DNA of 64,000 nt from Candidatus Poribacteria bacterium (GCA_009841255.1 VXMD01000032.1:305923-369922); one strand, 5' to 3'; positions 50,004 to 58,277 are shown, numbered from the stretch's first letter. Notes: a model not told the origin generated them from the letters alone. Translations and numbers: made by a program.

Positions 50004-51149
50004 CTAACCCACCCGCTGTAAGAGTGTTGTGATCCAGTTGACACCCGCGAGTTCAAGAACCACGCCCAGCACAAGGGTAGCGAAAATCAAGACTTTTCCC
50101 CAGTCTTGGCCCCTCAGGCTTCCGAGTAGCATCGGTTCCCTCGACAAATAAGTACTCGCAGCATAGAGCTCTTCGCCGATCAAGGTATAATCACAGGCTG
50201 TGATTAGGAACGGGAGTTGATGCTCAGAATCTGTCCCCGCAATCTGAATCGCGCCGATAGAATTGCCAGTCTCGGCAAGGATGAGCGATTCTGCGTAAAA
50301 CGTGCCTTGTAGAAATACCGCCGCGGGTTTCTCGCGTATCATCATTCCGTCGACACCGGCGGCGTAAGCGAACTGACCAGAAGTGAGGTAGAAAATATTT
50401 TCTTCACTGTAGGCATCCGGACGCCCCTCGTCAAGATAGGAGGCTTTCACCATCTCACGCACCACACTCATCACAATCGGGTCTCGGCACGGCACACGTA
50501 GCGGCGTTTCATAATCCGCTGTTCTCCGTGCGACCTGCCCGAGAATCGTCATACTCGCAATAGTGGCAGTACCGCTCACACCTCCTAAGCCGAGCACGTA
50601 GAGGATTGAGCGTCCCATCTCTGTCGCTCTACCGATGGCTTCATCTACAGCCTCAAGTCCAGGAATGCGCCGAACAAATATCTCTTTACCACTTCTCGCA
50701 TCATAGATGTTCCAAACAACTGCGGCACCAAAAAGAAGCATGGCGATAAATAGCGGGATTCTACCGGTATGAAACCATTCATCTGACCCTTTAACGGGCG
50801 CAGTTTCGTTAGAATCCACCGTTGCCTCCGTGTCGCTAACGGCGCGCACGATGTAGGCGTAAGCGTTCCCTTTCTCAATAGTCGAATCAACGTAGGATGT
50901 TGCCCCAGCCGGTAGCAGCCCACCAATTTCTTCGAGACCCGCACCCGTAATCCGACGGAGGATTTGATACCCGCTGATACCGCTACCCTCCGATGCGGCA
51001 TCCCACTTAATCGTGACGCTACTACCGTCGTCGTTCGGTGTGTCCACTGCCGTGACATTCGATGGCGGCGAAAGTCCTTGGCTGAATGCAACGCCAACGC
51101 TCATGCATAAAACCAAGCCTACGATTATCCATTGAGTTGTTTTTCTCAT
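50004..51149 (-). CDS. FN3-DUF6754 membrane protein
   Basis: The 381-residue protein has a signal peptide ('WIIVGLVLCMSVGVAFSQG') and a fibronectin type III domain (~25-120; 'PPSNVTAVDTPNDDGSSVTI', 'YQILRRITGAG', 'YAYIVRAVSD'). A helix at ~132-152 is followed by a DUF6754-like domain ('GRATEMGRSILYVLGLGGVS', 'VMSVVREMVKASYLDEGRPD', 'YLTSGQFAYAAGVDGMMIRE', 'AIQIAGTDSEHQLPFLITAC') and a C-terminal helix. It is the first gene of a tight four-gene operon. The family recurs in Chloroflexi- and planctomycete-type genomes with similar neighbours, from memory; no function is known. Confidence 0.8.
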   Translation of the reverse strand: MRKTTQWIIVGLVLCMSVGVAFSQGLSPPSNVTAVDTPNDDGSSVTIKWDAASEGSGISGYQILRRITGAGLEEIGGLLPAGATSYVDSTIEKGNAYAYIVRAVSDTEATVDSNETAPVKGSDEWFHTGRIPLFIAMLLFGAAVVWNIYDARSGKEIFVRRIPGLEAVDEAIGRATEMGRSILYVLGLGGVSGTATIASMTILGQVARRTADYETPLRVPCRDPIVMSVVREMVKASYLDEGRPDAYSEENIFYLTSGQFAYAAGVDGMMIREKPAAVFLQGTFYAESLILAETGNSIGAIQIAGTDSEHQLPFLITACDYTLIGEELYAASTYLSREPMLLGSLRGQDWGKVLIFATLVLGVVLELAGVNWITTLLQRVG

Positions 51150-51169
51150 AAATATATATTCCTCATTTA

Positions 51170-51275
51170 AGGGTCATCGGTTGTCGGTTAAGGAGATCAC
51201 TTGTGGTAGTAATCGCAAAAGCAATCACCACAAGATACGTTACTGATAACTGTTAACCGATAACTGACAACCATT
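51170..51275. repeat. Inverted ACCGATAACTGACAACC repeat
   Basis: GGTCATCGGTTGTCGGTTAA and TTAACCGATAACTGACAACC face each other across ~70 bp between the aroB and DUF6754 genes. Related short units lie at 39390-39419 and 53047-53090. Confidence 0.6.
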
Positions 51276-52365
51276 AACAAAAACATTGCGCTATAGCTTC
51301 TATAACGTAGCGATCTTCTATATCATCGCGGATTACAACCTCTCCGATACGCGTCGGCAGGATGAGGCGGAGTTTACCACCTAACGTCTTTTTATCTAAA
51401 TACATGGCATCACATAAAGCTTCAGAAGTAAGGTCAGAAGGAAGTGTGATCGGCAATTCTGTACGCTTTAAGAGGGTGCATTGTCGTTGAAAATCGGTCT
51501 CAGAGAACATCCCCAAATTGACAGCCAACTGCGCTGCACAACTCATACCGATAGAAACCGCCTCACCGTGTCGATACCTGTTGTAATGTGTCACTGCTTC
51601 CAAGGCATGTCCAAAGGTATGTCCATAGTTCAGCACCATCCGCAGTCGGCTCTCTTTCTCATCTTTAGCCACAATTTCCGCCTTGTTGACGCACGCCTGT
51701 GAGATAATTTCAATAAGTGTTGTGTCGTCTAAGTTTAAAAGTGCCTCCAGATCTGCTTCAACCCTTTCAAACAGCGGTGCATCGCGGATAACACCCATCT
51801 TGATAACTTCAATAAGTCCTGCGCGAATGTCGCGTTGCGGCAAAGTTTTGAGCGTCTCGACATCAATGACGACCAACTTTGGCTGATGAAACGCACCGAT
51901 GAGATTTTTGCCTTTTGGATGATTAATCGCTGTCTTGCCGCCGACGCTTGCATCAACTTGCGCCTGTAGCGTCGTTGGAATCTGAACGTAAGGAATACCG
52001 CGCATATATACCGCTGCGGAGAATCCAGCCAAATCGCCGATGACCCCCCCACCGAGCGCAACGATTATTGAACCCCGATCGAGTTGGTGTTCCACCAAAC
52101 TATCCTGTATCCGGGAGAACTGCGCTAACGATTTGCTCTCTTCGCCACCCGGCACGTCAATGACTCGGACGTCAAGCCCGACATCTTCGAGGCTCTTCAG
52201 CACAACGGGCAGATAGCACGTTTTGACATAAGCATCCGAAACGATGAGCACCTTATTCGATTTTGTATGGGGTGTGAGCAGTGCACCAACCCTGTTCAGG
52301 AGTCCAGTCCCAACAACAAGTGGATAACTGTTCTCCCCGAGTTCTACATGTAAGGTTTTCGTCAT
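51274..52365 (-). CDS. aroB: 3-dehydroquinate synthase
   Basis: The 363-residue protein is a standard AroB: 'DVPGGEESKSLAQFSRIQDS', the NAD site 'IIVALGGGVIGDLAGFSAAV', 'RGIPYVQIPTTLQAQVDASV', 'GKTAINHPKGKNLIGAFHQP' and the zinc ligands in 'LNYGHTFGHALEAV' and 'HGEAVSIGM'. It cyclises DAHP to 3-dehydroquinate in the shikimate pathway. Its ATG overlaps the aroK stop by 4 bp (ATGA). Confidence 0.97.
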   Translation of the reverse strand: MTKTLHVELGENSYPLVVGTGLLNRVGALLTPHTKSNKVLIVSDAYVKTCYLPVVLKSLEDVGLDVRVIDVPGGEESKSLAQFSRIQDSLVEHQLDRGSIIVALGGGVIGDLAGFSAAVYMRGIPYVQIPTTLQAQVDASVGGKTAINHPKGKNLIGAFHQPKLVVIDVETLKTLPQRDIRAGLIEVIKMGVIRDAPLFERVEADLEALLNLDDTTLIEIISQACVNKAEIVAKDEKESRLRMVLNYGHTFGHALEAVTHYNRYRHGEAVSIGMSCAAQLAVNLGMFSETDFQRQCTLLKRTELPITLPSDLTSEALCDAMYLDKKTLGGKLRLILPTRIGEVVIRDDIEDRYVIEAIAQCFC

Positions 52366-52904
52366 TTTGGCTTCCTGGTGCTTTTCCGAAACATCCGCTT
52401 GATGTGCATGATAATTTCACCGAATGAGCGTCCCGTTGTGCTTATCATGTGATTGGCTTTTGCATAGTAGGGACGTCGTTCCGCCAACATCGACTGAATC
52501 TTCGCGAGGGGGTCAGGATCTTGGAGTAGGGGTCGGTGCGTCTGGTGTCCAACCCGCTTGTAGATCTCCTCCGCCGTTGCCGTCAAACAGAAGACAACAC
52601 CGTTTCGCTTGAGTGTCGTCATATTCGCTTCTTTCAAAACGACACCACCGCCGGTAGAAATAACGTGATTGTGCAGTTTCGACACCTTACGAACGGCTTC
52701 GCTCTCAAGTTCTCGAAAAGTGGGTTCTCCGTCCTCCGCGAAGATATCACTGATGCGCCGTCCACTGTCCCGTTCGACAATGTCATCTGTATCCACGTAG
52801 CGCATCCGGAGTTGTGAGGCGAGCCGTCTTCCGACAGAGGTTTTTCCCGTGCCCATAAAACCGACAAGCACAATATTGGGTTTTCTTTTCACAGATCGCT
52901 TCAC
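52362..52904 (-). CDS. aroK: Shikimate kinase
   Basis: The 180-residue protein has the Walker A 'GFMGTGKTSVGRRLA', the shikimate-binding 'DTDDIVERDSGRRISDIF' and 'TFRELESEAV', the GGG motif 'STGGGVVL' and the lid 'RPLLQDPDP'. It phosphorylates shikimate with ATP. The GTG at 52904 or the GTG at 52892 could be the start; the second has AAAAGGTG at a better distance. It is the first gene of the aroK-aroB unit. Confidence 0.95.
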   Translation of the reverse strand: MKRSVKRKPNIVLVGFMGTGKTSVGRRLASQLRMRYVDTDDIVERDSGRRISDIFAEDGEPTFRELESEAVRKVSKLHNHVISTGGGVVLKEANMTTLKRNGVVFCLTATAEEIYKRVGHQTHRPLLQDPDPLAKIQSMLAERRPYYAKANHMISTTGRSFGEIIMHIKRMFRKSTRKPK

Positions 52905-52908
52905 CTTT

Positions 52909-53048
52909 TATTGTAAAGTCAATAATTAAAGAGACATTTCAGTGATTGTGGAAACCACCCTTCGTAGGGGGTTTTTGCTTGGGTGTTTCTTCGTAGGTTC
53001 CCTCGCCCGCTGTGGAGTGTCTCATTAATTTTGAGATCCACTATAATA
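52909..53048. repeat. R3 element copy 3 (diverged)
   Basis: The ends resemble TATTGTAAAG..AATTAA and TTAATTTTGAG..CACTATAATA. The R5 core (TTCGTAGGGGGTTTTTGCTT) and the GTGTCTCATTAATTTT tail are intact. The left part differs from the other two copies. Confidence 0.7.
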
Positions 53049-53198
53049 GTTATCGGTTATCAGTTGTCAGTTGACTGACAACCATTATACCACTTCTGAA
53101 AAATATTGCAAAGGTTTTGCACCAATTTTTGAGATATGATATAATCATGAAAGTGATAAAATATTTCTTCTCCTATAAATATCACACAAAAACCGTAG

Positions 53199-53307
53199 CC
53201 TGCAACAGCGGCGCAGGCGGATATACGCACAAGCAATGTATTTATCAAACCGACCTAACCGAACCGCAAGGTATCATTAAAATTCCGCAAGGTATCATTA
53301 AAAAATG
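53199..53307 (+). promoter_or_regulatory. Hairpin plus double start-codon leader module
   Basis: CCTGCAACAGCGGCGCAGG (53199-53217) is followed by CCGAACCGCAAGGTATCATT and a second CCGCAAGGTATCATTAAAAA that ends at the ATG of the first GNAT gene. Confidence 0.6.
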
Positions 53308-53901
53308 GCACGACAACTCAGGATGGTGCGTCCCCACTTAGAAGACTTACCGGAACTACAACTCCCACCCGGCTACGGCATACGAACCTATCGTGAAGGC
53401 GATGAGGTCCATTGGGCACGCATCATCAGCGATTCGTTTGGCGGTAGGACACGCACCGCCCAAGATACAAGGAACGAGATTACCAGCAGAGATGTATTCA
53501 TTCCAGATGGACTCTATTTCGCAACGCATCAAGATATCCCCGTTGGAACCGCCTGTGCATGGCGGGAATCCGTAGATGAGAAGGATGTTGGATATGTGCA
53601 CATGGTAGGCGTTGTCGCTGAACACACCGGACATAAACTCGGAAAATGGGTCTCACTCGCCGTTCTCATCTACTTCCGAAACAACGGATTCAAATGCTCA
53701 ATGCTGGATACCGATGATTTTCGTGTCCCGGCTGTCAAGACCTATCTGAACTTAGGGTTTATACCTGTTTACGTCGAAGAGGGACAGATAGAACGATGGC
53801 AGAAACTTTTTGAGCAATTGGGATTGCCCGCTATGTCCGCACAAATCGAGAACGTCAGAGAAATGCTCCCTGAGGAACTATGGGTGAAAGTCTCACGTTA
53901 G
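53305..53901 (+). CDS. GNAT-family N-acetyltransferase (first of a tandem pair)
   Basis: The 198-residue protein has a GNAT fold: N-terminal 'GYGIRTYREGDEVHWARII', acetyl-CoA loop 'VVAEHTGHKLGKWVSLAVLI' and 'LDTDDFRVPAVKTYLNLGFI' with the terminal 'PVYVE' strand. It would acetylate an unknown small molecule or protein. Its start codon is part of a double leader module. The next gene, 6 bp away, is a paralogue sharing the same blocks. This copy carries ~25 extra C-terminal residues. Confidence 0.9.
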   Translation: MARQLRMVRPHLEDLPELQLPPGYGIRTYREGDEVHWARIISDSFGGRTRTAQDTRNEITSRDVFIPDGLYFATHQDIPVGTACAWRESVDEKDVGYVHMVGVVAEHTGHKLGKWVSLAVLIYFRNNGFKCSMLDTDDFRVPAVKTYLNLGFIPVYVEEGQIERWQKLFEQLGLPAMSAQIENVREMLPEELWVKVSR

Positions 53902-53907
53902 AATAGC

Positions 53908-54435
53908 ATGGAAGATCAGCTCAAAATGACTCGGCACAATTTGGAAAATCTACCGACGCTCCAGTGTCCTGACGGATATCATATCCGCACCTATCAACAA
54001 GGAGACGAGCCCCATTGGGCGCGAATCATGGACAGAGTCTTCGTAGACCAAGGAAGAACTGCCCAAGATACCTACGCCGCCGTTATTAACCAACCCAATT
54101 TTGATCCAGACGGTTTCTGTTTTGTGATTCACAACGGTATTCCCATCGGTACAGCGTGTGCTTGGAACGAATATCTGCATGGAAAACCCATCGGCTACAT
54201 TGATATGCTCGCCGTGTTGCCGGAGCACACCGGACATAAACTCGGAAAATGGCTAACGGTGTTCCTCCTGCACTATTTTAAAGCGCAACGCGTGGTATCC
54301 GTAATGTTAGACACAGACGATTTTCGACTGCCCGCAATCAAAAATTATCTCAACTTAGGGTTTGTTCCTGTTTATGCAGGTGAAAACCATCTCCGACGCT
54401 GGCGATGTATCTTTGAAAAGTTGGGAATCTTCTAA
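53908..54435 (+). CDS. GNAT-family N-acetyltransferase (second of a tandem pair)
   Basis: The 175-residue paralogue of the preceding protein matches block by block: 'GYHIRTYQQGDEPHWARIMD', 'AVLPEHTGHKLGKWLTVFLL', 'MLDTDDFRLPAIKNYLNLGF' and 'VPVYAGE'. It is a tandem duplication that has diverged in the middle and C-terminus, so the two probably have different acceptors. The glycosyltransferase gene follows after 2 bp, so the three genes form one unit. Confidence 0.9.
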   Translation: MEDQLKMTRHNLENLPTLQCPDGYHIRTYQQGDEPHWARIMDRVFVDQGRTAQDTYAAVINQPNFDPDGFCFVIHNGIPIGTACAWNEYLHGKPIGYIDMLAVLPEHTGHKLGKWLTVFLLHYFKAQRVVSVMLDTDDFRLPAIKNYLNLGFVPVYAGENHLRRWRCIFEKLGIF

Positions 54436-54437
54436 AA

Positions 54438-56180
54438 ATGAGAGTGCCTCTCGCGGTGAGAAACTATTTTCGTTTACCGGATAGTTTTATTATAGCCGCG
54501 ATTCTCATCATCGGCTTCAGTTTCCGAAGTATCGGCATAAACATCGGCTTGCCTGATGCGCCCGACCCCCGTGAAGTGCTCATCGCACGAGATGTACTGA
54601 ATCTCATCCACTTCACAGCCCCCCCTGAAATCTACAACTGGCCCGGAACAGCATGGTTTTACACTGTTGCTGCAGTAGGTAAGTTCCTGTCGTTTGCTGG
54701 CTTGCAACTCACAGAAACCCGTGTAATTTTATTGGCACGCTACATTAACGTTCTGTTGTCTACAGCGACGCTTTGGTTCACCTATCGCCTCGGCGTTTAC
54801 TGTTACAGCAAACGTATCGGTCAGATTGCCGCAGGACTGCTCGCCATCGCGATGTTACATGCCACGAATGAATCGCGCTTCGCACTTGTTGACATCCCCG
54901 CGACTTTCTGTGTGACACTGTTTCTCTGGTGCGTGATGCGTGCGCGATCTTTTTCTGCCACGCTTACATTTCAAACTGCGGTCCGGCTCGGTGTCATTGC
55001 AGCGGTCGGTTTCGCTGTCAAGTTTACAACCGTCTTTGTCGGCTTCTCGCTGCTGGTGTTCGTCGGCAGTAAAGATTTTCCTAAAAAATTAGCAACAATC
55101 AGCGGTATCTCCGCCCTAACCTTCACGTTTCTCTGCCCGTATTGGTTCATCGATCTGATGTCACCGGCGTGGAATCACTTTTTTGCGGATTTCTGGTATG
55201 AAGCCACGCATTATCACCGCGGGCACTTCGGTCTCATCGCCACAGCGGAGTCTGGGTTGTTACATCGGTTTACCTATCTATGGACGCTCCTGAAATGGGG
55301 CATGGGACTGCCACTCGCACTCCTCTCCAGTTTGGGGATCCTGTGCGCGCTTACGTCGCTTAAAGCGGTCAAGAGTCAGCAAGGAACCAGAAGAACGGAA
55401 GAAAGACAGGATAGGGATCCCGACCTTCCAACCTTCCAATCCATTATCTTCCTATCTTTCATCATTCCCTACCTACTCTTTATCGGGATCCATAAAGTTA
55501 AGTTCGCACGTCATCTACTCATACTCTATCCGGCACTCACCGTGCTCGCCGCTGCCGCGTTGGAACGCCTTCCAAGCCTTGTGGAAACGCTCTTACAGTT
55601 TGTACGTCCACGCGCGACCGTGAATTTTCTGCATTCCAGTGAAGGGTGTAGGATATTTGGGAAATGGTTTGGGACAATCTTGGGTGGTGTCGTAGTGCTT
55701 TACTCGTTAATTTATACGCTTTCCTTCGCCGCGATCTTCTCCGCCCAACCCACTAAGATTGCCGCGTCCAATTGGATAGCAACACATATCCCGCCCGAGG
55801 AATCTGTTGCCATTGCTCCGGAGGTGCTATTCGATTGGCTTCTCCCTGAATCAGACTTTGTCGTGGCAGATGAAGAAGCGAAGTGGGTACTTATCGTGGT
55901 GCCGAATCTTGAAGTGTTCCAAAAATACCGAGAGGCGCCGCAACAGTATCAAGATGAGGATTGGTCCCCGCTCAGTGAGATTGGATTCGAGGAGACGCTT
56001 GAATTTTACGAGCGGGTCTTAGGAGAAGGCAGTCTGTATAAATTGCACAAAACATTTCGGTGCCCACCCAAGTTTTTAGGTATCGAAATAATATCCGATA
56101 GCGGTGCACCGTTTCCGATGCGCGCCCTCGCACATCCAGAACTCCGCCTCTATCGCCGCCGCGATCAAATAATACCGTGA
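54438..56180 (+). CDS. GT39/PMT-like membrane glycosyltransferase
   Basis: The 580-residue protein has ten or more membrane helices and the early Asp motif 'LPDAPDPREVLIARD' in the first periplasmic loop, as in lipid-sugar-dependent glycosyltransferases (ArnT/PMT type; 'PGTAWFYTVAAVGKF' and 'ESRFALVDIPATFCVTLFLW' follow). It would transfer a sugar from a polyprenyl-phosphate donor to protein or lipid on the outer face. The cytoplasmic loop at residues ~313-335 contains an in-frame repeat segment. It follows two GNAT genes in one unit. Confidence 0.85.
   Translation: MRVPLAVRNYFRLPDSFIIAAILIIGFSFRSIGINIGLPDAPDPREVLIARDVLNLIHFTAPPEIYNWPGTAWFYTVAAVGKFLSFAGLQLTETRVILLARYINVLLSTATLWFTYRLGVYCYSKRIGQIAAGLLAIAMLHATNESRFALVDIPATFCVTLFLWCVMRARSFSATLTFQTAVRLGVIAAVGFAVKFTTVFVGFSLLVFVGSKDFPKKLATISGISALTFTFLCPYWFIDLMSPAWNHFFADFWYEATHYHRGHFGLIATAESGLLHRFTYLWTLLKWGMGLPLALLSSLGILCALTSLKAVKSQQGTRRTEERQDRDPDLPTFQSIIFLSFIIPYLLFIGIHKVKFARHLLILYPALTVLAAAALERLPSLVETLLQFVRPRATVNFLHSSEGCRIFGKWFGTILGGVVVLYSLIYTLSFAAIFSAQPTKIAASNWIATHIPPEESVAIAPEVLFDWLLPESDFVVADEEAKWVLIVVPNLEVFQKYREAPQQYQDEDWSPLSEIGFEETLEFYERVLGEGSLYKLHKTFRCPPKFLGIEIISDSGAPFPMRALAHPELRLYRRRDQIIP
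55376..55442. repeat. Repeat-like segment inside the GT39-like coding sequence
   Basis: GTCAGCAAGGAACCAGAAGA, GGATAGGGATCCCGACC and CTTCCAACCTTCCAATCC resemble the CTTCCA/GGAAG repeat at 14690-14760. It is translated as a polar loop ('TRRTEERQDRDPDLPTFQS'). Confidence 0.5.
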
Positions 56181-56214
56181 GTGGGAAACCAGAAGTGGGA
56201 TTTAGCACAATGGG

Positions 56215-56865
56215 TTACATGAGTGGAGGCTTGAAATAATTCTTCTGAAGCGGCACAATCGCTGATAGGATTTGGTGAAGCACATCCGCTGCAGTCGTAT
56301 CCGCATCAATGATTCGAATCATATCCTGAGGATAATAATCAATCAAGGGTTCGGTTTCCCGCTTGTAAACATCCCACCGATAGCGAACGACGATCTCTTC
56401 GGAATCGTCGATCCGATTTTCTTTCAGCGCACGGCCTCGGATGCGTTTAAACATCACTTCGCGGTCCTCACAGACCATGTAGATCACTTTAAAAAGCTTT
56501 ATATAAGGTGATATCAGACCCGCTTGCACAATATTTCGGGGGATACCGTCAAGGATGAGCAGATCGTTCTCTGGCGCGTAAACCTGCTCCCGGACTTTTG
56601 CCGCCATGTAGTCTTGCCAGATTTTGATCGTAATGGAATCTGGAACTAATTTACCGATACCTGCGTATTGTTGGAAAATCTGCCCGCATTTGGAATTGAT
56701 ATCAAGTTCGCGGAACATATCCCCACTGGAGACATGGAAAATGCCAGGGATTTGGGCAAGCATTTTCCCTTGTGTTCCCTTACCAACACCAGGGGGACCC
56801 ACAAGTATCACTGCTTGATAACACGGGGCATCCACTTCGTGGAGAGGGTTCTTATCCGTTGTCAT
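56215..56865 (-). CDS. adk: Adenylate kinase
   Basis: The 216-residue protein has the P-loop 'LVGPPGVGKGTQGKML', the NMP-binding 'HVSSGDMFRELD', the AMP motif 'LILDGIPRN' (usually DGFPR) and the LID arginines 'FKRIRGRALKENRIDDSEE'. It interconverts ATP+AMP and 2 ADP. It is diverged: the LID is short and lacks a zinc CxxC, and the N-terminus has ~15 extra residues. Another nucleoside-monophosphate kinase of the same family cannot be excluded. Confidence 0.85.
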   Translation of the reverse strand: MTTDKNPLHEVDAPCYQAVILVGPPGVGKGTQGKMLAQIPGIFHVSSGDMFRELDINSKCGQIFQQYAGIGKLVPDSITIKIWQDYMAAKVREQVYAPENDLLILDGIPRNIVQAGLISPYIKLFKVIYMVCEDREVMFKRIRGRALKENRIDDSEEIVVRYRWDVYKRETEPLIDYYPQDMIRIIDADTTAADVLHQILSAIVPLQKNYFKPPLM

Positions 56866-56958
56866 GTCTGTTTCTGTCCTCTGCCGCCTTTCGTCCTCTT
56901 CGTTGAGTTGGCGCGCCTCACAAAAGCGTTCACACGTACGCTTAATATAAAATAAACC

Positions 56959-58014
56959 TTACGCTCCAAGGAGGTGTTCAAGGATGTAGAAGTCCAAACC
57001 TTCATAGTCTTTATTTTTGATAAATTCCTGTTCGACCGCTTTGTCAAACGTTCGGACCTTTTCAAGTAGGTTCAGGAAGGTTCTGCGACTGCTCAATAAG
57101 TGTTTTGTCGAGATGGCACGGGGTTGGGTGCGCATAACCTTCACATCTAATCCAATGAATTCACCGTTGCTACCATAGCCATTTTCTTCCAAGACCCGTA
57201 CCTGGTTAAACGCGCGCCGTAAATTAACGGAACCGAACGCTTTATCCTGATCGAATTTTAACCCGTTCTGGTCGTTGAGATGGACGCTCCAGAGTTTCTT
57301 ATGATAGAGCGCATATCCCATCTCATCGGAGGGTTCCAAACCCGCGAGAATCGCATGCGCACTTTCGATGAGACCGCCAACGCGCCCCGGAGCATCGCTC
57401 GCATAGGCTAAACCGATCGCGTGTCCGATGGTCGGAATGTAAGCGATGTCCATCGGTTCATTGGGTTTGGGTTCTATAAGGATTCGGATTTCTGGATCGT
57501 ATTCGAGCAAGGCGTTAATTGCTTCCAAAATTTGTCCAACCGCCCCTGCTGAATCTTTCGTCTCTCGGATGTAGGTGCCTTCGCGAGCGAGCCATAATAC
57601 GAGATTTTTACACCCTATCTCATTAGCGATATCCACACACCGTTTTGAACGTTCCAGGGCATAGTGTCTTTCTTTTTCCGAATTAGCGGTGTAAGCCCCA
57701 TCAATCGTTTGTGGAGATTCCCATAACCGCGGGGCTACCACCTCTGCCGTCAAACCGTGGTCGTCAATTTGTTTTTTGACGGTTTTTGTTCGCGCGATCA
57801 GCTGTGTATGTGTTTGCTCATCAATATCCGGCACAATGTCATCGTCATGAAACTGAATCCCAACAAAACCGAGATCGCGATAAAGTTCAACCTTTTCATC
57901 GAAACTGAACGCCTCCCGAACAGGGGGTCCAAAAGGGTCTGTTCCCTCATGTATATTCCACGGTCCGAAAGAGAAACAATATTCTGTTGTTTCTTTTTTA
58001 ACGGGTTCGCTCAT
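56959..58014 (-). CDS. Xylose isomerase-like TIM-barrel protein
   Basis: The 351-residue protein aligns with the short, actinobacterial type of xylose isomerase: 'FGPWNIHEGTDPFGPPVREA', 'GFVGIQFHDDDIVPDI' with the catalytic His-Asp pair, 'LVLWLAREGTYI', 'ILIEPKPNEPMDIAYI' with a metal Glu, and 'LNDQNGLKFDQDKAFGSVNL'. One metal-site position differs: where Streptomyces enzymes have HIDLN, this has SVHLN, so one Asp ligand appears to be His. It may act on a different pentose or hexose. A possible partner is the FGGY kinase at 32386. Confidence 0.85.
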   Translation of the reverse strand: MSEPVKKETTEYCFSFGPWNIHEGTDPFGPPVREAFSFDEKVELYRDLGFVGIQFHDDDIVPDIDEQTHTQLIARTKTVKKQIDDHGLTAEVVAPRLWESPQTIDGAYTANSEKERHYALERSKRCVDIANEIGCKNLVLWLAREGTYIRETKDSAGAVGQILEAINALLEYDPEIRILIEPKPNEPMDIAYIPTIGHAIGLAYASDAPGRVGGLIESAHAILAGLEPSDEMGYALYHKKLWSVHLNDQNGLKFDQDKAFGSVNLRRAFNQVRVLEENGYGSNGEFIGLDVKVMRTQPRAISTKHLLSSRRTFLNLLEKVRTFDKAVEQEFIKNKDYEGLDFYILEHLLGA

Positions 58015-58070
58015 TTACCTCTCCTATACGCAACGTTTTTTTTCTCATTCCGTTACAACCTTTGATCGCT

Positions 58071-58195
58071 AAGACTTACGCAGATAGGCGATAAATCGCC
58101 TCACTACCAATAGCGGCCCCCTTCAAAATACATGAGTTTCTCAAAAACAGAAGGGTTCGTAGCCACGCAATTTATTGCGCTCGCGTAAATCCTGA
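58071..58195. repeat. R1 repeat copy 7
   Basis: The copy begins AAGACTTACGCAGATAGGCG, with a perfect GGCGATAAATCGCC hairpin, and ends GGGTTCGTAGCCACGCAATT, ATTGCGC, GCGTAAATCCTGA. It lies between divergent genes. Confidence 0.8.
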
Positions 58196-58247
58196 TCGCG
58201 CCGTGTTCAAAACACTACGTCAGCGATAAAGGATACGAAAAAACTGC

Positions 58248-58277
58248 TTGACATTTCTAATAAGTATACAGTATTAT
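58248..58277 (+). promoter_or_regulatory. Sigma-70-type promoter of the Omp85 fusion gene
   Basis: TTGACA (58248-58253) and TATTAT (58272-58277) are 18 bp apart, ~90 bp upstream of the start. Confidence 0.7.

Noticed and set aside
32386-58014. xylA-xylB operon
   Set aside because: The kinase and the isomerase-like gene are ~23-25 kb apart on opposite strands; a shared pathway is possible but not an operon.
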